Assembly (NCBI RefSeq): GCF_000063445.1 | Contig: NC_009464.1 | Location: 744,001 to 808,000 of the forward strand | Direction: 5' to 3' | Source: Methanocella arvoryzae MRE50 | GTDB lineage: Archaea > Halobacteriota > Methanocellia > Methanocellales > Methanocellaceae | Length of the DNA stretch: 64,000 bases | In this document: piece after piece, positions 35,687 to 45,334 of the stretch | How the letters are laid out: each line of letters begins with the position of its first letter | Numbering within the stretch: position 1 is the stretch's first letter | The notes under the pieces: generated by a model | The model's input: the letters and a program-made list of their open reading frames with translations, nothing else | What the model was told of the DNA's origin: nothing | Databases searched by the model: none | Program-made: the position numbers and the translations under genes

Positions 35687-37759
35687 ATGGAACTCAGGCT
35701 CGTGCCGACGATCTGTCCTTACTGCGGCTGCGGCTGCGGCCTTAACCTTGTGTGCGCGGATGGAAGAGTAAAGGGCGTCGAGCCCTGGAAGCGCCACCCG
35801 GTCAACGAAGGCAAGCTATGCCCGAAAGGCAACTTCGCCCACGAGTTCATCCACAGCCCCGACCGGCTTACAGCACCCCTCATCCGCAAGAATGGCGTAC
35901 TTACCAGGGCGACCTGGCCTGAAGCACTCAAGCTCGTTTCTGAAAGGCTCGCCGAAATCCGGGAGAAATGCGGCTCTGAGTCGATAGGCGTCCTGGCATC
36001 GGCCAGGGCGACCAACGAGGAAAATTACCTTTTGCAGAAGTTCGCCCGGGCAGTCTTGAAAACCCCCCATATTGACCACTGCGCCAGGCTCTGCCACTCT
36101 TCCACAGTTTCCGGCCTTGCCGGGGCCTTTGGCAGCGGAGCCATGACCGGCTCGATCAAGGACATCGAGGAAGCGAAGTGCATTTTCATCATCGGCTCCA
36201 ACACCTTTGAAGCTCACCCCCTCATCGCCCGCCGGATCCTGAAAGCCAGAAGTAAAGGCGCCGTGGTGATCGTCGCTGATCCAAGATTCAACATGACAGC
36301 CAGGCATGCCGATATCTACGTGCCACTCCGGAGCGGGGGAGATGTGGCCCTGCTGAACGCCATGGCCCACGTCATCATTACAGAAGGGCTGGAAGACCGC
36401 AGGTTCATCGATGCCAGGACAAGAGGCTTCGAGGAACTGAAGCAGGCCGTGGCAGAATGTACCCCCGAACGGGCGGAGGCGATCACTGGCATCAACGCCA
36501 GCACGATCAGAGAGATCGCCCGCATCTACGCGACCAGCGGCGGCTCGGCCATCCTGTACTCTATGGGCATCACCCAGCACAGCACAGGCACAGACAACGT
36601 GCACGCTATCGCGAACCTGGCGATGCTGACCGGCAACGTGGGTAAGAAAGGCTCCGGTGTCAACCCCCTCCGGGGCCAGAACAACGTGCAGGGCGCCTGT
36701 GATATGGGCTGCCTGCCAGACGTGTTTCCGGGTTACCGGCAGATCACAGACCAGTCCCGGTCCGAGTTTGCGGCGGCGTGGAAGACTGCCGGCGAGATAC
36801 CCGGCCAGGGCCTGACCGTCGTCGAAATGTTCGACGCTGCGCTCGGCGGCAAAATCAAAGCCATGTACGTGGTAGGCGAGAACCCGGCTGTCTCCGACCC
36901 GGACACCGGCAAAGTCGAACGGGCTCTGGACGGTCTTGAATTTCTCGTAGTACAGGACATCTTCCTGACAGAGACAGCAAAATATGCCGACGTAGTGCTG
37001 CCTGCAGCAACATTTGCGGAGAGGGATGGCACGTTTACTAACACAGAGCGCCGGGTCCAGCTGATCAGAAAAGCGGTCGAGCCGCCCGGAGAAGCCCTGC
37101 CGGACTGGAAGATCATCAGCATGCTTGCTACAGAGATGGGAGCTGAAGGCTTCGAGTATGGATCGCCAGAGCAAATCTTCGACGAGCTTACGACGATAGT
37201 GCCACAGTACAGGGGTATCAATTATCCCCGGCTGCTCAGGCCCGAGGGCGTCCAGTGGCCCTGCCCCGGCGCCCTTCACCCCGGCACCCCCACGCTCTTC
37301 ACGGACGGCTTCAATCACCCGGATGGCAAAGGGATCTTCATGCCTGTCCAGTACAGGCCTCCCGCCGAGCAGCCTGACGCCGAATACCCGTTCGTGCTTA
37401 CCACCGGGAGAATCCTCTTCCACTACCACACGGGCAGTATGACCCGAAGGTCGCCCTCGCTGGACGGGGAGGTACGCTCGGGATTCGTGGAGATCAGCTC
37501 GCTGGACGCCCGCAGGCTGGGCATCAGGATGGACGACATGGTCAGGGTCACGTCAAGAAGAGGCCAGATCGAGCTCGCCGCCAGGGTGACGGATGCCATC
37601 GTCAAAGGCACCGTCTTCATCCCCTTCCACTTCGCGGAGGCGGCCGCCAACAGGCTGACTAACACAGCGCTCGACCCTGTCTCGAAGATGCCGGAGCTGA
37701 AAGTCTGTGCGGTGAAGCTCGAGAAGGTTACAGGTACTACGCAGGAGGCACAGGAATGA
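35687..37759 (+). CDS. fdhA: F420-dependent formate dehydrogenase, alpha subunit (copy 2)
   Basis: A paralogue of the protein at 29796 with the same motifs: [30 protein letters not shown] with Cys136 at the catalytic site, [12 protein letters not shown] and [12 protein letters not shown] set the start at 35687 (MELRLVPTIC), matching copy 1; 17 upstream in-frame residues are probably leader. It ends soon after the last domain, without the long Ala/Lys tail of copy 1. No transporter gene accompanies it. Two isoenzymes may differ in metal, affinity or expression. Confidence 0.95.
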   Translation: MELRLVPTICPYCGCGCGLNLVCADGRVKGVEPWKRHPVNEGKLCPKGNFAHEFIHSPDRLTAPLIRKNGVLTRATWPEALKLVSERLAEIREKCGSESIGVLASARATNEENYLLQKFARAVLKTPHIDHCARLCHSSTVSGLAGAFGSGAMTGSIKDIEEAKCIFIIGSNTFEAHPLIARRILKARSKGAVVIVADPRFNMTARHADIYVPLRSGGDVALLNAMAHVIITEGLEDRRFIDARTRGFEELKQAVAECTPERAEAITGINASTIREIARIYATSGGSAILYSMGITQHSTGTDNVHAIANLAMLTGNVGKKGSGVNPLRGQNNVQGACDMGCLPDVFPGYRQITDQSRSEFAAAWKTAGEIPGQGLTVVEMFDAALGGKIKAMYVVGENPAVSDPDTGKVERALDGLEFLVVQDIFLTETAKYADVVLPAATFAERDGTFTNTERRVQLIRKAVEPPGEALPDWKIISMLATEMGAEGFEYGSPEQIFDELTTIVPQYRGINYPRLLRPEGVQWPCPGALHPGTPTLFTDGFNHPDGKGIFMPVQYRPPAEQPDAEYPFVLTTGRILFHYHTGSMTRRSPSLDGEVRSGFVEISSLDARRLGIRMDDMVRVTSRRGQIELAARVTDAIVKGTVFIPFHFAEAAANRLTNTALDPVSKMPELKVCAVKLEKVTGTTQEAQE

Positions 37760-38799
37760 TCACCCGGGGGGACATGTACTACGTCACCACCACCGATGAG
37801 GACATTCGGCGCAAAGCGCAGAACGGCGGAGCCATCACCACCATGCTGAAGCACGCGCTGGAAGCGGGCCTGATCGACGCGGCGGTAGTCATGATCAAGG
37901 GCGCGGACATATATGATGGAGTGCCCACAGTTATCACCAGCCCCGACGAGGTGATCAGATCCGCAGGATCGCTGCACAGCGCTCATATCAACATAGGCAG
38001 GTTCATCGCCCGCCACTTAGACGGTGCCAGGAACATGAAGATCGCGGTGACAGTCAAGCCCTGCGACGCCCGGACCCTCGTCAAGCTGGGCAGCATGGGC
38101 AAGGTCAGGCTGGAAAACGTCACCATGATCGGCCTCAACTGCGGAGGCACCGTCCACCCGATCAGAACGAGGGAACTGATCGAGCGGATGAACGCCTCGA
38201 TCATGGAGGCTTTTGTGAGAGAAGAGGTCGAGAAGAACGAGAAAAGCAGGCGGGAGAACTGCCTCCGCTGCGAGACCAAGATCCCGTACATGACCGACCT
38301 CATCTGCGGCAACTGGGGCGTCGTCGGCCCCAAAGCAGGCAAGGCCACCTTCGTCGAGGTCAACTCGGAAAAGGGAGCCAGGATGCTCGACATCGCAGTC
38401 CAGGCCGGCCTCCTGCAGCTATCACCGCCTGATCCAAAAGGCGTGGAAATGCGGTCTCGCATCAACAAAGGCATGGCAAAGCTGGCCGCCCGCCACCAGG
38501 CGGAGCAGTTCAGCCTCAACAACGCCGACATCGACTACTGGGCCAGGGAGTTCAGCAAGTGCATCAAGTGCCAGGGCTGCATCCTCTACTGCCCGGTGGC
38601 ATTTGAGGCAAAGCTCAAAACCCCCCACTACGAGGGCAAAGGAAGACTACCTCCCGCCTTCTCCTACCACATCGCCAAAGCTGCCGCCGTAGGCCAGAAC
38701 TGCGTCAACTGCGGGTGCTGCGACGACGTCTGCCCGGTCGATATTCCGATTTCCAAGCTTTATCACGATGTGCAGAAAAGACTGGAGACTGATCTATAG
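37756..38799 (+). CDS. fdhB: F420-dependent formate dehydrogenase, beta subunit (copy 2)
   Basis: The partner of copy 2 FdhA; the ATG overlaps its stop (ATGA). The FrhB-like core is QNGGAITTMLKHALE, YDGVPTVITSP and NCGGTVHP, followed by CIKCQGCILYCP and CVNCGCCDDVCPVDIP. Relative to copy 1 there is sequence change around residues 190-215, where loop lengths differ (an E/K-rich ENEKSRRENC region). The F420 site should be preserved. The operon stops here, with repeats beyond. Confidence 0.94.
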   Translation: MITRGDMYYVTTTDEDIRRKAQNGGAITTMLKHALEAGLIDAAVVMIKGADIYDGVPTVITSPDEVIRSAGSLHSAHINIGRFIARHLDGARNMKIAVTVKPCDARTLVKLGSMGKVRLENVTMIGLNCGGTVHPIRTRELIERMNASIMEAFVREEVEKNEKSRRENCLRCETKIPYMTDLICGNWGVVGPKAGKATFVEVNSEKGARMLDIAVQAGLLQLSPPDPKGVEMRSRINKGMAKLAARHQAEQFSLNNADIDYWAREFSKCIKCQGCILYCPVAFEAKLKTPHYEGKGRLPPAFSYHIAKAAAVGQNCVNCGCCDDVCPVDIPISKLYHDVQKRLETDL

Positions 38800-38889
38800 A
38801 TCTGACGACCCGCCAGGATGAACGCTGCACCATGGCGAAATGGGATATGAATAAGGGGATTGGCTCGGCCCCGAGAGGCCTCGGTTTTA

Positions 38890-38975
38890 AATCGCAAAGG
38901 CACAACGACGCGGAGGCGCAATGTTTTTATCGATAGGCCATTGCGTCCTGGCGCCACTGCATCCTATGAAACTTG
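38890..38975. repeat. Short hairpin element of CGCAAAGGC / GGCGC words
   Basis: The left arm AATCGCAAAGGCACAACGAC plus GGAGGCGCAATG is answered by CATTGCGTCCTGGCGCC after a short loop. It resembles the other word-iterated hairpins but with yet another word, and is smaller. Confidence 0.45.
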
Positions 38976-39000
38976 TAGTTTAGGCGAGAGTTGCAAGGCC

Positions 39001-39537
39001 GCCAAGCACTCGCCTCTTGAAAACTGGTTTTTCAAGTTAAGCCGATGAAAAACTCCTGGAGGTCGGGGAGTTCCCGGGAGGCGGGGGAGGATTTTCAGGC
39101 TGGGAGGTTCGAGAGGGTATCGAGGTCATAGAGGAGGTCTTGGAGTGTGGAAAGGTCTGAGAGGATTTTTTAAGTTAATTCTCTCTGACCTCCGGGTACT
39201 CACATAACCTCCTCTCTGACCCCCATGACCTCCCTGACCTCCCAGCTTGAACGTTCTCTCTGAACTCCGTGAACCTCTCCGACCTCCTCTCCGACCTCTC
39301 AATACCTCCCGGACCCAGATTTTTCATGGAATGTCAAGGGTCCAGGCACGCCAGGAACTTTTTCGATCGGAACCACGACGATCACAAAAATTATAGTTTG
39401 GCGTTCTATGAAAAATTAGCTCTTGGCGAGCTTGGCTCCTTGGCGTGCCTGGCGGTATTTTCGACCTATACAAGGCCAACTTCTAATTTTTCATAGCCTT
39501 TACCTGAAAATCCATTTTTTATTAGGCGAGTGGTTAC
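39001..39537. repeat. Composite intergenic element: GGAGGT hairpin plus CTTGGCGG unit, copy B
   Basis: It has the same order and orientation as 15389-15875. It begins GCCAAGCACTCGCC and continues with TTAAGCCGATGAAAAACTCC, the GGAGGT/ACCTCC arms, CAGATTTTTCATGGAA and then CTTGGCGTGCCTGGCGG. The second unit is longer here by a stretch around 39350-39410. With copy A it encloses the energy-metabolism block. The rest of the gap 38800-39546 holds only the short element at 38890. Confidence 0.85.
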
Positions 39538-39546
39538 GTATGTCGC

Positions 39547-40236
39547 TCAGAGCCCGGAAAGCTGAGTTGCTACCAGAATGATGATCCCCACAAGATCGAC
39601 AATACCAAGAATCGTTAACAGCTTTTTATAGTTGTCTAAGCTGGTATACCTATGGTACTCCTCGACGATAAAAGTCTTACTCAAATGCTCCCGGTTAAAC
39701 TTGCCCAGGGAAACTATGACGAGCGAGAGCAGGTAGATGTTGATGCCCGTCCCTCCGACTAAGACCCATGCCCAGAAATCCGGCAGCATCAGGCCCTTTG
39801 CGGCCGGGTATATTGTCACGCATGCGGCCAGGAGGACTGTGAGTATCACCGACGCCTGTTCAAGCGATTTTGCGAGGAGGTCCATGAGCAGCTGCCGTAT
39901 CTCGCCCGGTGCCAGGTCCTCTCGAAGCTTTCCGTTGAACCGGTACTGGTATTCACCGGGCATCGAGGGGAGGTAGATGAAGAAGAGCGCGAACAGGCCC
40001 ACCGTCAGTACTGATACAACCAGTGCGTCCACGCTGAGGACGTTACCAGTATAATACTGGACGAGCTGATAGTAGCCCAGCAAAAGGACTAGGCATACCG
40101 CGGGATAGATGAGGAGACCTATACGCCGCTTTTGAAAAGCGTACTTCCAGAAAGCCGCAAAATCTTCGACGGAAAACCGGTTGTATTGTTGAAGGCTTTC
40201 ATCTCTCACCAGAGATTTTTGGGGCACCGGAGTCAT
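39547..40236 (-). CDS. Integral membrane protein of unknown function
   Basis: 229 residues with a polar N-terminal 35 residues and five hydrophobic spans. Two segments are paired near residues 40-60 and 72-90, a soluble stretch (GEYQYRFNGKLREDLAPGE) follows, then two spans, a second soluble stretch with EEYHRYTSLDNYKK, and a final span. No family recognised. It is alone, between a repeat element and a divergent methyltransferase gene. Confidence 0.65.
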   Translation of the reverse strand: MTPVPQKSLVRDESLQQYNRFSVEDFAAFWKYAFQKRRIGLLIYPAVCLVLLLGYYQLVQYYTGNVLSVDALVVSVLTVGLFALFFIYLPSMPGEYQYRFNGKLREDLAPGEIRQLLMDLLAKSLEQASVILTVLLAACVTIYPAAKGLMLPDFWAWVLVGGTGINIYLLSLVIVSLGKFNREHLSKTFIVEEYHRYTSLDNYKKLLTILGIVDLVGIIILVATQLSGL

Positions 40237-40405
40237 GGGTCTTCACGCAAGCTTAAACGGCAATTGTACGTGTATAAGTATATACCCATCGTTGAGTTTG
40301 AGTGGAACAATGAAATGGCACTACTGAGGTTCAGTAGTCGTAGCCGCTTTTAAAAGCCACATTGTATATAAAATGCCGTGAATAATAATATCCGGGGTAA
40401 AAGGC

Positions 40406-41194
40406 GTGGGCGACAGCGAAAAAAACTTTTCTTACCTGGATATGCTTGCCTCCACAGGCTATGCCAGGCACATCGGCGGCAAAGCCGCCACAGATATACT
40501 GATCGAAAAGGCGAAGATTAACCCGGACATGAAAGTGCTTGACGTGGGCTGCGGCATCGGCAAAACCTCGTGCAGGCTGGCCGGAGATCACGGTTGCGCT
40601 GTCACAGGCATAGACATCATGCCGGCCATGGTGGAAAAATCCTCGGCGCTGGCGAAAAAGCTGCGGCTGGACGGGAAGGCAAAGTTCCTCCAGGGTGATG
40701 CGAGAGAGCTGCCTTTTGAGGATAACAGCTTTGATGCTGTGTTCGTGGAATCGGTCACGATTTTCGTCGAGGACGTGGCGAAAGCCATATCAGAGTACCG
40801 CAGGGTAGTCAAGCCCGGCGGCATCGTCTGCGACAACGAAGTCTGCATCACCAGAGCCTCCAACGAAAAGCTGAAAGACGATATAAAGGACCTCGAAGAG
40901 ATCTTTAACGCATTTTCCTCGAAGACCAGCCAGGGGTATATGACCTATGAGGACTGGAAGGAGACCTTTAAGAAGCATTTCCCGACAGTCGAGGCCTCTC
41001 ACTATGTGGCCGACCCGCAGGTCGAGCTGGAAGCGAAGAAGGCCGATGGAATGGGTACCTTCCTGATCTCGACGCTCAAGACTATGTGGCTCTATGCCAC
41101 CAACCCGGAAGCCAAGAGAATTATCGACACTACGCAGAAGATGTACAAGTATGTCGGGCACTTCGGGTACGGGCTTTTCGTGTGCCGGAAATAA
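40406..41194 (+). CDS. SAM-dependent class I methyltransferase
   Basis: A Rossmann methyltransferase of 262 residues. Motif I is VLDVGCGIGKTSCRLA, motif II region VTGIDIMPAMVEKS, motif III GDARELPFEDNSFDAVF and motif post-IV RRVVKPGGIV. The C-terminal half has a helical cap (ADPQVELEAKKADG). It resembles small-molecule (UbiE/sterol-type) methyltransferases; the acceptor is unknown. The start is a GTG at 40406 after GGGGT; Met residues further in would lose the first helix. Confidence 0.83.
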   Translation: MGDSEKNFSYLDMLASTGYARHIGGKAATDILIEKAKINPDMKVLDVGCGIGKTSCRLAGDHGCAVTGIDIMPAMVEKSSALAKKLRLDGKAKFLQGDARELPFEDNSFDAVFVESVTIFVEDVAKAISEYRRVVKPGGIVCDNEVCITRASNEKLKDDIKDLEEIFNAFSSKTSQGYMTYEDWKETFKKHFPTVEASHYVADPQVELEAKKADGMGTFLISTLKTMWLYATNPEAKRIIDTTQKMYKYVGHFGYGLFVCRK

Positions 41195-41221
41195 GCTATC
41201 ACGATGCGTCGTTCGCATGGC

Positions 41222-41485
41222 TCACCACAGAGACCCACAAGGTACGATTCACCACAGAGGCACAGAGACGCACAGAGATTTACATTATAATCGGAAAGCG
41301 TGCCCATATCTTTCTTTTAGCTTATGGATCAGCTTATGTGTGTCAGGCTTATAGAGTTGGCATTACCGAAAAAGTTCAGCATCCGCTATCCTCAAAATAG
41401 GAAATTGCTCTGTGCGTCTCTGTGTTTCTCTGTGCCTCTGTGGTAAGCCGTTTCTCTGTGCATCTCTGTGGTGAGATAGAATCGC
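41222..41485. repeat. Inverted-repeat element of CACAGAG words, copy 2
   Basis: The left arm is ACCACAGAGGCACAGAGACG and relatives; the right arm from 41406 is CTCTGTGCGTCTCTGTG, CTCTGTGCCTCTGTGG and CTCTGTGCATCTCTGTGG. The loop is AT-rich and longer than in the copy at 5895-6095. It fills the gap between the methyltransferase and the phosphorylase gene. Confidence 0.8.
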
Positions 41486-41549
41486 TGTGCTGAGTGGTAG
41501 ACTCCGGCCTGCGGAAGCCTTTTATGGATATGCCGGAATATATCAGGCT

Positions 41550-42326
41550 ATGCCCCGTACGGCGATCATTGGCGGCAGCGGGTTCTATTGTGTGCCCGGC
41601 TGTAATCTGAAAGAGAAGAAGGTAGTCAGGACTAAGTATGGAGACGCCACGCTATTCTTTTACGAGAACGAGAAGGGCGCCGAATTCGTCTTTTTGCCCC
41701 GGCACGGAGAGGGCCACACCTGCGCTCCGCACAGGATCAACTACCGGGCTAACGTCATAGCGCTGAAAGAGGCAGGCATCGAGCGCATCATCGGCATCTC
41801 CAGCGTGGGCAGCCTGCGGGAAGCGATCCGGCCGGGCGATTTCGTCCTGCTCGACCAGTTTTTGGATTTCACTAAAGCCCGTCCCATCACGTTCTTCGAC
41901 GAGGACGGCTGTGTCGTCCACACCGACATGACCGAGCCGTACTGCCATGATCTGCGCCAGTGCATCCTATCCGCGCCCAGGGGAGACATCCGGCTGCACG
42001 ATAAAGGCACTTACGTCTGCACCGAGGGGCCGAGGTTCGAGACGGCTGCCGAGATCAGGATGTACGCCACGCTCGGCGGCGACGTGGTGGGCATGACCGG
42101 AGTGCCCGAAGTAGTCCTGGCCAGAGAGCTGGGCATGTGCTATGCCGGCATATCAGTAGCCACCAACTATGCGGCAGGCATTTCGAAGGTCGTCACCCAC
42201 GAGGAAGTCCTCGAAGCCATGAAAAAGATCGAAACCGTCCTCGCCAGCTACGTCGTCGGCTGCATCACCACAGTGCCCGAAGTCAGGAAGTGCACCTGTA
42301 AAGATGCGCCGGGCAAAATGAATTAG
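41550..42326 (+). CDS. S-methyl-5'-thioinosine/thioadenosine phosphorylase
   Basis: A PNP/MTAP-family phosphorylase that cleaves methylthioadenosine or its deaminated form, for methionine salvage. It starts MPRTAIIGGSGFY, has the phosphate site FLPRHGEGHTCAPHRINYRAN and GISSVGSLREAI, and the base/ribose site TEGPRFETAAEIRMYA and VVGMTGVPEVVLARELG. The TGVPE text resembles archaeal methylthioinosine phosphorylases, but substrate choice is not certain. The ATG at 41550 is used; 21 residues upstream in frame come from the repeat. Confidence 0.88.
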   Translation: MPRTAIIGGSGFYCVPGCNLKEKKVVRTKYGDATLFFYENEKGAEFVFLPRHGEGHTCAPHRINYRANVIALKEAGIERIIGISSVGSLREAIRPGDFVLLDQFLDFTKARPITFFDEDGCVVHTDMTEPYCHDLRQCILSAPRGDIRLHDKGTYVCTEGPRFETAAEIRMYATLGGDVVGMTGVPEVVLARELGMCYAGISVATNYAAGISKVVTHEEVLEAMKKIETVLASYVVGCITTVPEVRKCTCKDAPGKMN

Positions 42327-42337
42327 ATCAGGCGTTC

Positions 42338-42805
42338 TAACCATGGCGGCACTGACCCTTATCCTGACAACTGGAAAACAAATGTTTCTAACCACGGCGG
42401 CACGGCGACACGGCGATAACCGTACCTGAATAGCAAGTCTCCTTTTTTATTGATCCACAGCGGCACGGCGGACTGACTGCACGGAGACAATCCGTCTATT
42501 GTTAATATACTGGATAAACCAGGAATCACTATAGAAAGTGGTTTACCGGTCACGAGATCATAAGGAGATACTGAAACACCTTGACAGTAAGCCGTTATTG
42601 ATTAATGGGCTGTCTCCGTGTCGCCGTGGATCTAAAAAAGAGTTCAGTATTATCTGTACGCCATTGTCTCAGTGTCGCTGTGCCGCCGTGGTTCTATTTA
42701 CCATCTGGTTGTTGTAGATCGCAATTGTCTCAGTGTCGCTGTGCCGCCGTGGTTAGAAAAATAGGCCTTAGAGTACTGGTGCAATGCTGTCTCCATGCCG
42801 CAGTT
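42338..42805. repeat. Inverted-repeat element of CACGGCG words with a 31-bp tandem arm
   Basis: The left arm has ACCACGGCGGCACGGCGACA and CCACAGCGGCACGGCGGA. The right arm has its complement GTGTCGCTGTGCCGCCGTGG. A 31-base stretch beginning ATTGTCTCAGTGTCGCTG is repeated exactly at 42663-42693 and 42724-42754. Structurally it is a relative of the CACAGAG elements with A-to-C/G changes. No gene is credible in this 500-base gap. Confidence 0.8.
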
Positions 42806-42828
42806 GTTCCTACAATATTTCAACTTTA

Positions 42829-43296
42829 TTAGGGGTGCCCGTTAGCCGGCGACTTGATCCCGGTCATGTCTCCGATATCTATTTTGAAAATCGCGATTCT
42901 GGCGGAGTTGCCAGGGGACTTGCCATGGGGTATGACTCCGCCTGATCTGGCCGCTTTTTCGGCCAGCATCTGCATGGCTTTGCGGCGCTCGTCGGGGCTG
43001 GAAACCTCGGTGATCCTGCCCCGGATGATGATGCTCTGGAAGTCCGTGACGGTGCTGTTGTACCGGTCGACTTCGAAGCAGACGTGGGGGTTACTTCTGG
43101 CCAGCCTGGCTTTTCTGCCTGCGGCAGGAGTGTGTATGTAGATTACGCCGCCCAGGTATGCGAAGTCGGTCGGAACGATATAGGGCTGAGGATCGTCGTT
43201 CAGCCCGACTCTTCCGACGCGCTCTTCAGCCAGCAGCTGCTCCATCTCAGCTCTGGTCATCTCAGGAAGAATAGTCATCATAGAGGTCACTTGCAT
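42829..43296 (-). CDS. Pyridoxamine 5'-phosphate oxidase-fold flavoprotein
   Basis: This split-barrel flavin-binding protein of 155 residues (PPOX family) shows PQPYIVPTDFAYLGGVIYIH, the cofactor strand region AAGRKARLARSNPHVCFEVD and SIIIRGRITEVSS. Members bind FMN, heme or F420; in a methanogen F420 is possible but not shown. The start may be one of three Met codons within the first seven residues. It is monocistronic, facing away from the aCPSF1 end. Confidence 0.82.
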   Translation of the reverse strand: MQVTSMMTILPEMTRAEMEQLLAEERVGRVGLNDDPQPYIVPTDFAYLGGVIYIHTPAAGRKARLARSNPHVCFEVDRYNSTVTDFQSIIIRGRITEVSSPDERRKAMQMLAEKAARSGGVIPHGKSPGNSARIAIFKIDIGDMTGIKSPANGHP

Positions 43297-43381
43297 AAGC
43301 GCCAGTCCATGATCACGTTACGTGGAAGGGTATAAGAAAGTATCTAAAAGAAAAGAAGCCGAGGGGCTGGCCCCCTCGAAA

Positions 43382-45292
43382 TTATATCAGTCGAATTGTC
43401 TCCAGGTTCATCGGAGACTTGGTTTCCAGCTTGTACTTCTTGTAGATAGAGCTGGCGAGGTCGAGGCACTTGTTCTCGTCACCGTGGTTGGTAATGATCC
43501 TCTCGGGCCTCGGGTCCATGCGTTTCACGTACTCCATCAGCTGGCGGCGGTCGGAGTGACCGGAGAAACCGTCAACGGTGGTAACCTGGAGGTTGATCTT
43601 CATGATCTCGGTCTTGCCTCCGACGGACATCGGGAGCTCGTTCCAGCCTTTCTGGATCCTGCGGCCGAGAGTACCTTCAGCCTGATAGCCGACGAAGATC
43701 AGCGTGTTCCGCCTGTCGTGGCCGTAGGTCTTCAGGTATTCCATGACCGGCCCGCCGTTCATCATGCCCGATGTTGCGAGCACGATACATGGGGACGGGT
43801 CTGCGAGGATCTTCTCCCTCTTCTGCGGGGAGTCGACCTGCACGAAAGAGGGTGACAGGAACGGGTTCTGGCCCTTGTGGAAGATCATGTCCTGCAGCTC
43901 CACGTTCAAATATTCTGGATACGTGGTGTGGATGGCGGTCGCTTCCCAGATCATGCCGTCGAGGTACACCGGCACATTGTCGATGATGCCGCGGCGGATG
44001 GCCTCTTCGAGCACGATCATGACTTCCTGGCTTCTGCCTACCGCGAAGGTCGGGATCAGGACTTTGCCGCCTCTGGCGAGGGTCTGCTTGATGACCTGCT
44101 GGATCTCGATTTCGGCTTCCCTGCGGGCGGGCTGCATGTCGTGCATGCCGCCATAGGTAGATTCCATGATGACAGTTTCTACCCGGGGGAAGTTATTGAC
44201 CGCTGCGTCGAACAGCTTGCTCTTCTCATACTTGAAGTCGCCGGTAAATGCTACGTTGTACAGGCCTTCGCCGATGTGGAAGTGGGCGATGGCGGAGCCG
44301 AGGATGTGGCCGGAGTTGTAGAAGGTCAGCCTCACGTCGGGGGCGATGTCTGTGACGTCGCCGTAGTTCAGCGTGATCGTCCGCTTCAGGGCTTCCCTGA
44401 TCAACGCGGAGTCGTATGGCGGCCTCTTGCCCTCACGGTTCGCCACTTCGATGTAGTCGAGCTGCAGCAGAGCTGACAGGTCTCTGGTCGGCGGCGTCGC
44501 ATAAATGGGACCCTCATAGCCGTATTTGAACAGCAGCGGCACGATGCCGCAGTGATCAAGGTGGGCGTGGGTGATGACAACTGCGTCAATGCTGGAGAGC
44601 GGGCTCACTTCGGGCACGTACAGGTACGGGGTACCGTTGCTCTCTGCGCCAGTGTTGACACCACAGTCGATGAGAATCCGGGTCTCGGGCGTGCTCAGCA
44701 GGAAAGAGCTTCTTCCCACTTCTTTGCAGCCGCCCAGAGTGGTGACACGAATCCACTGGTCTTTGGTAGAGACAGGCCTGTGGATCTTCCTGCCGATGGT
44801 TTTCAGGATCTGCTTGCGGTCGTCTTTTACAGTACGCAGGTACTGCCTGATGTCTTTGACAGTCTTGGACTCGATGGGCGGCGTGCGCACGACTTTAGGA
44901 GTCCAGCCGATGTGCTTGGTGATCTCCCTCAGGGTAGAGCCATGCCTGCCTATGACAAGGCCGGGCTTTTCGGCTTCGATGATGACTTCCCCGGTATCGG
45001 GGTCAAAATAAAAGTCGCTCAGGCCGGATTCAGCCGGCACAATCTGCTTAATCTTATCGATGGCCTGCTCTGCATCCAGCAGCATTTTCGGATCGGGCCT
45101 GACCACGATCCGCTTGCGGAGGTCTTTTGCCAGCGATCGGATGATGTCACCGTTATCGGCAAAAGCCCTGGGCTCGGTCGTGTAGATAACAAGCTCAGGC
45201 CCCTCGAACTCGAGGCCGGAGATAGTGATGCCCTTAGGGAGCTTATCGGCTATCTTCGCCCTGAGTTCATTTAAAACATCGTCTATGGTCAT
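43382..45292 (-). CDS. aCPSF1/FttA transcription termination ribonuclease
   Basis: A KH-domain plus metallo-beta-lactamase/beta-CASP nuclease that cleaves nascent RNA at U-rich sites and terminates archaeal transcription. Two KH domains occupy about residues 1-140, with [10 protein letters not shown] as the GxxG loop. The MBL core has THAHLDHCG (His242-His247), FTGDFKYE, and a beta-CASP domain with STYGGMHD and [10 protein letters not shown], ending SGHSDRRQL. Length 636 is typical. It lies 42 bases downstream of psmB, a pairing seen in other methanogens by memory. Confidence 0.95.
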   Translation of the reverse strand: MTIDDVLNELRAKIADKLPKGITISGLEFEGPELVIYTTEPRAFADNGDIIRSLAKDLRKRIVVRPDPKMLLDAEQAIDKIKQIVPAESGLSDFYFDPDTGEVIIEAEKPGLVIGRHGSTLREITKHIGWTPKVVRTPPIESKTVKDIRQYLRTVKDDRKQILKTIGRKIHRPVSTKDQWIRVTTLGGCKEVGRSSFLLSTPETRILIDCGVNTGAESNGTPYLYVPEVSPLSSIDAVVITHAHLDHCGIVPLLFKYGYEGPIYATPPTRDLSALLQLDYIEVANREGKRPPYDSALIREALKRTITLNYGDVTDIAPDVRLTFYNSGHILGSAIAHFHIGEGLYNVAFTGDFKYEKSKLFDAAVNNFPRVETVIMESTYGGMHDMQPARREAEIEIQQVIKQTLARGGKVLIPTFAVGRSQEVMIVLEEAIRRGIIDNVPVYLDGMIWEATAIHTTYPEYLNVELQDMIFHKGQNPFLSPSFVQVDSPQKREKILADPSPCIVLATSGMMNGGPVMEYLKTYGHDRRNTLIFVGYQAEGTLGRRIQKGWNELPMSVGGKTEIMKINLQVTTVDGFSGHSDRRQLMEYVKRMDPRPERIITNHGDENKCLDLASSIYKKYKLETKSPMNLETIRLI

Positions 45293-45334
45293 CGTTTTTT
45301 CACCTATGACATAATAAAAAAGAGAGTAAGCAAA

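Noticed and set aside
35816-37429. 537-codon open frame antisense to the second fdhA
   Set aside because: It mirrors a well-identified gene with strong family motifs; GC-rich codon use creates long antisense frames. No domain, start signal or promoter. Similar antisense frames at 30288-31430 and 31831-33033 were dropped for the same reason.
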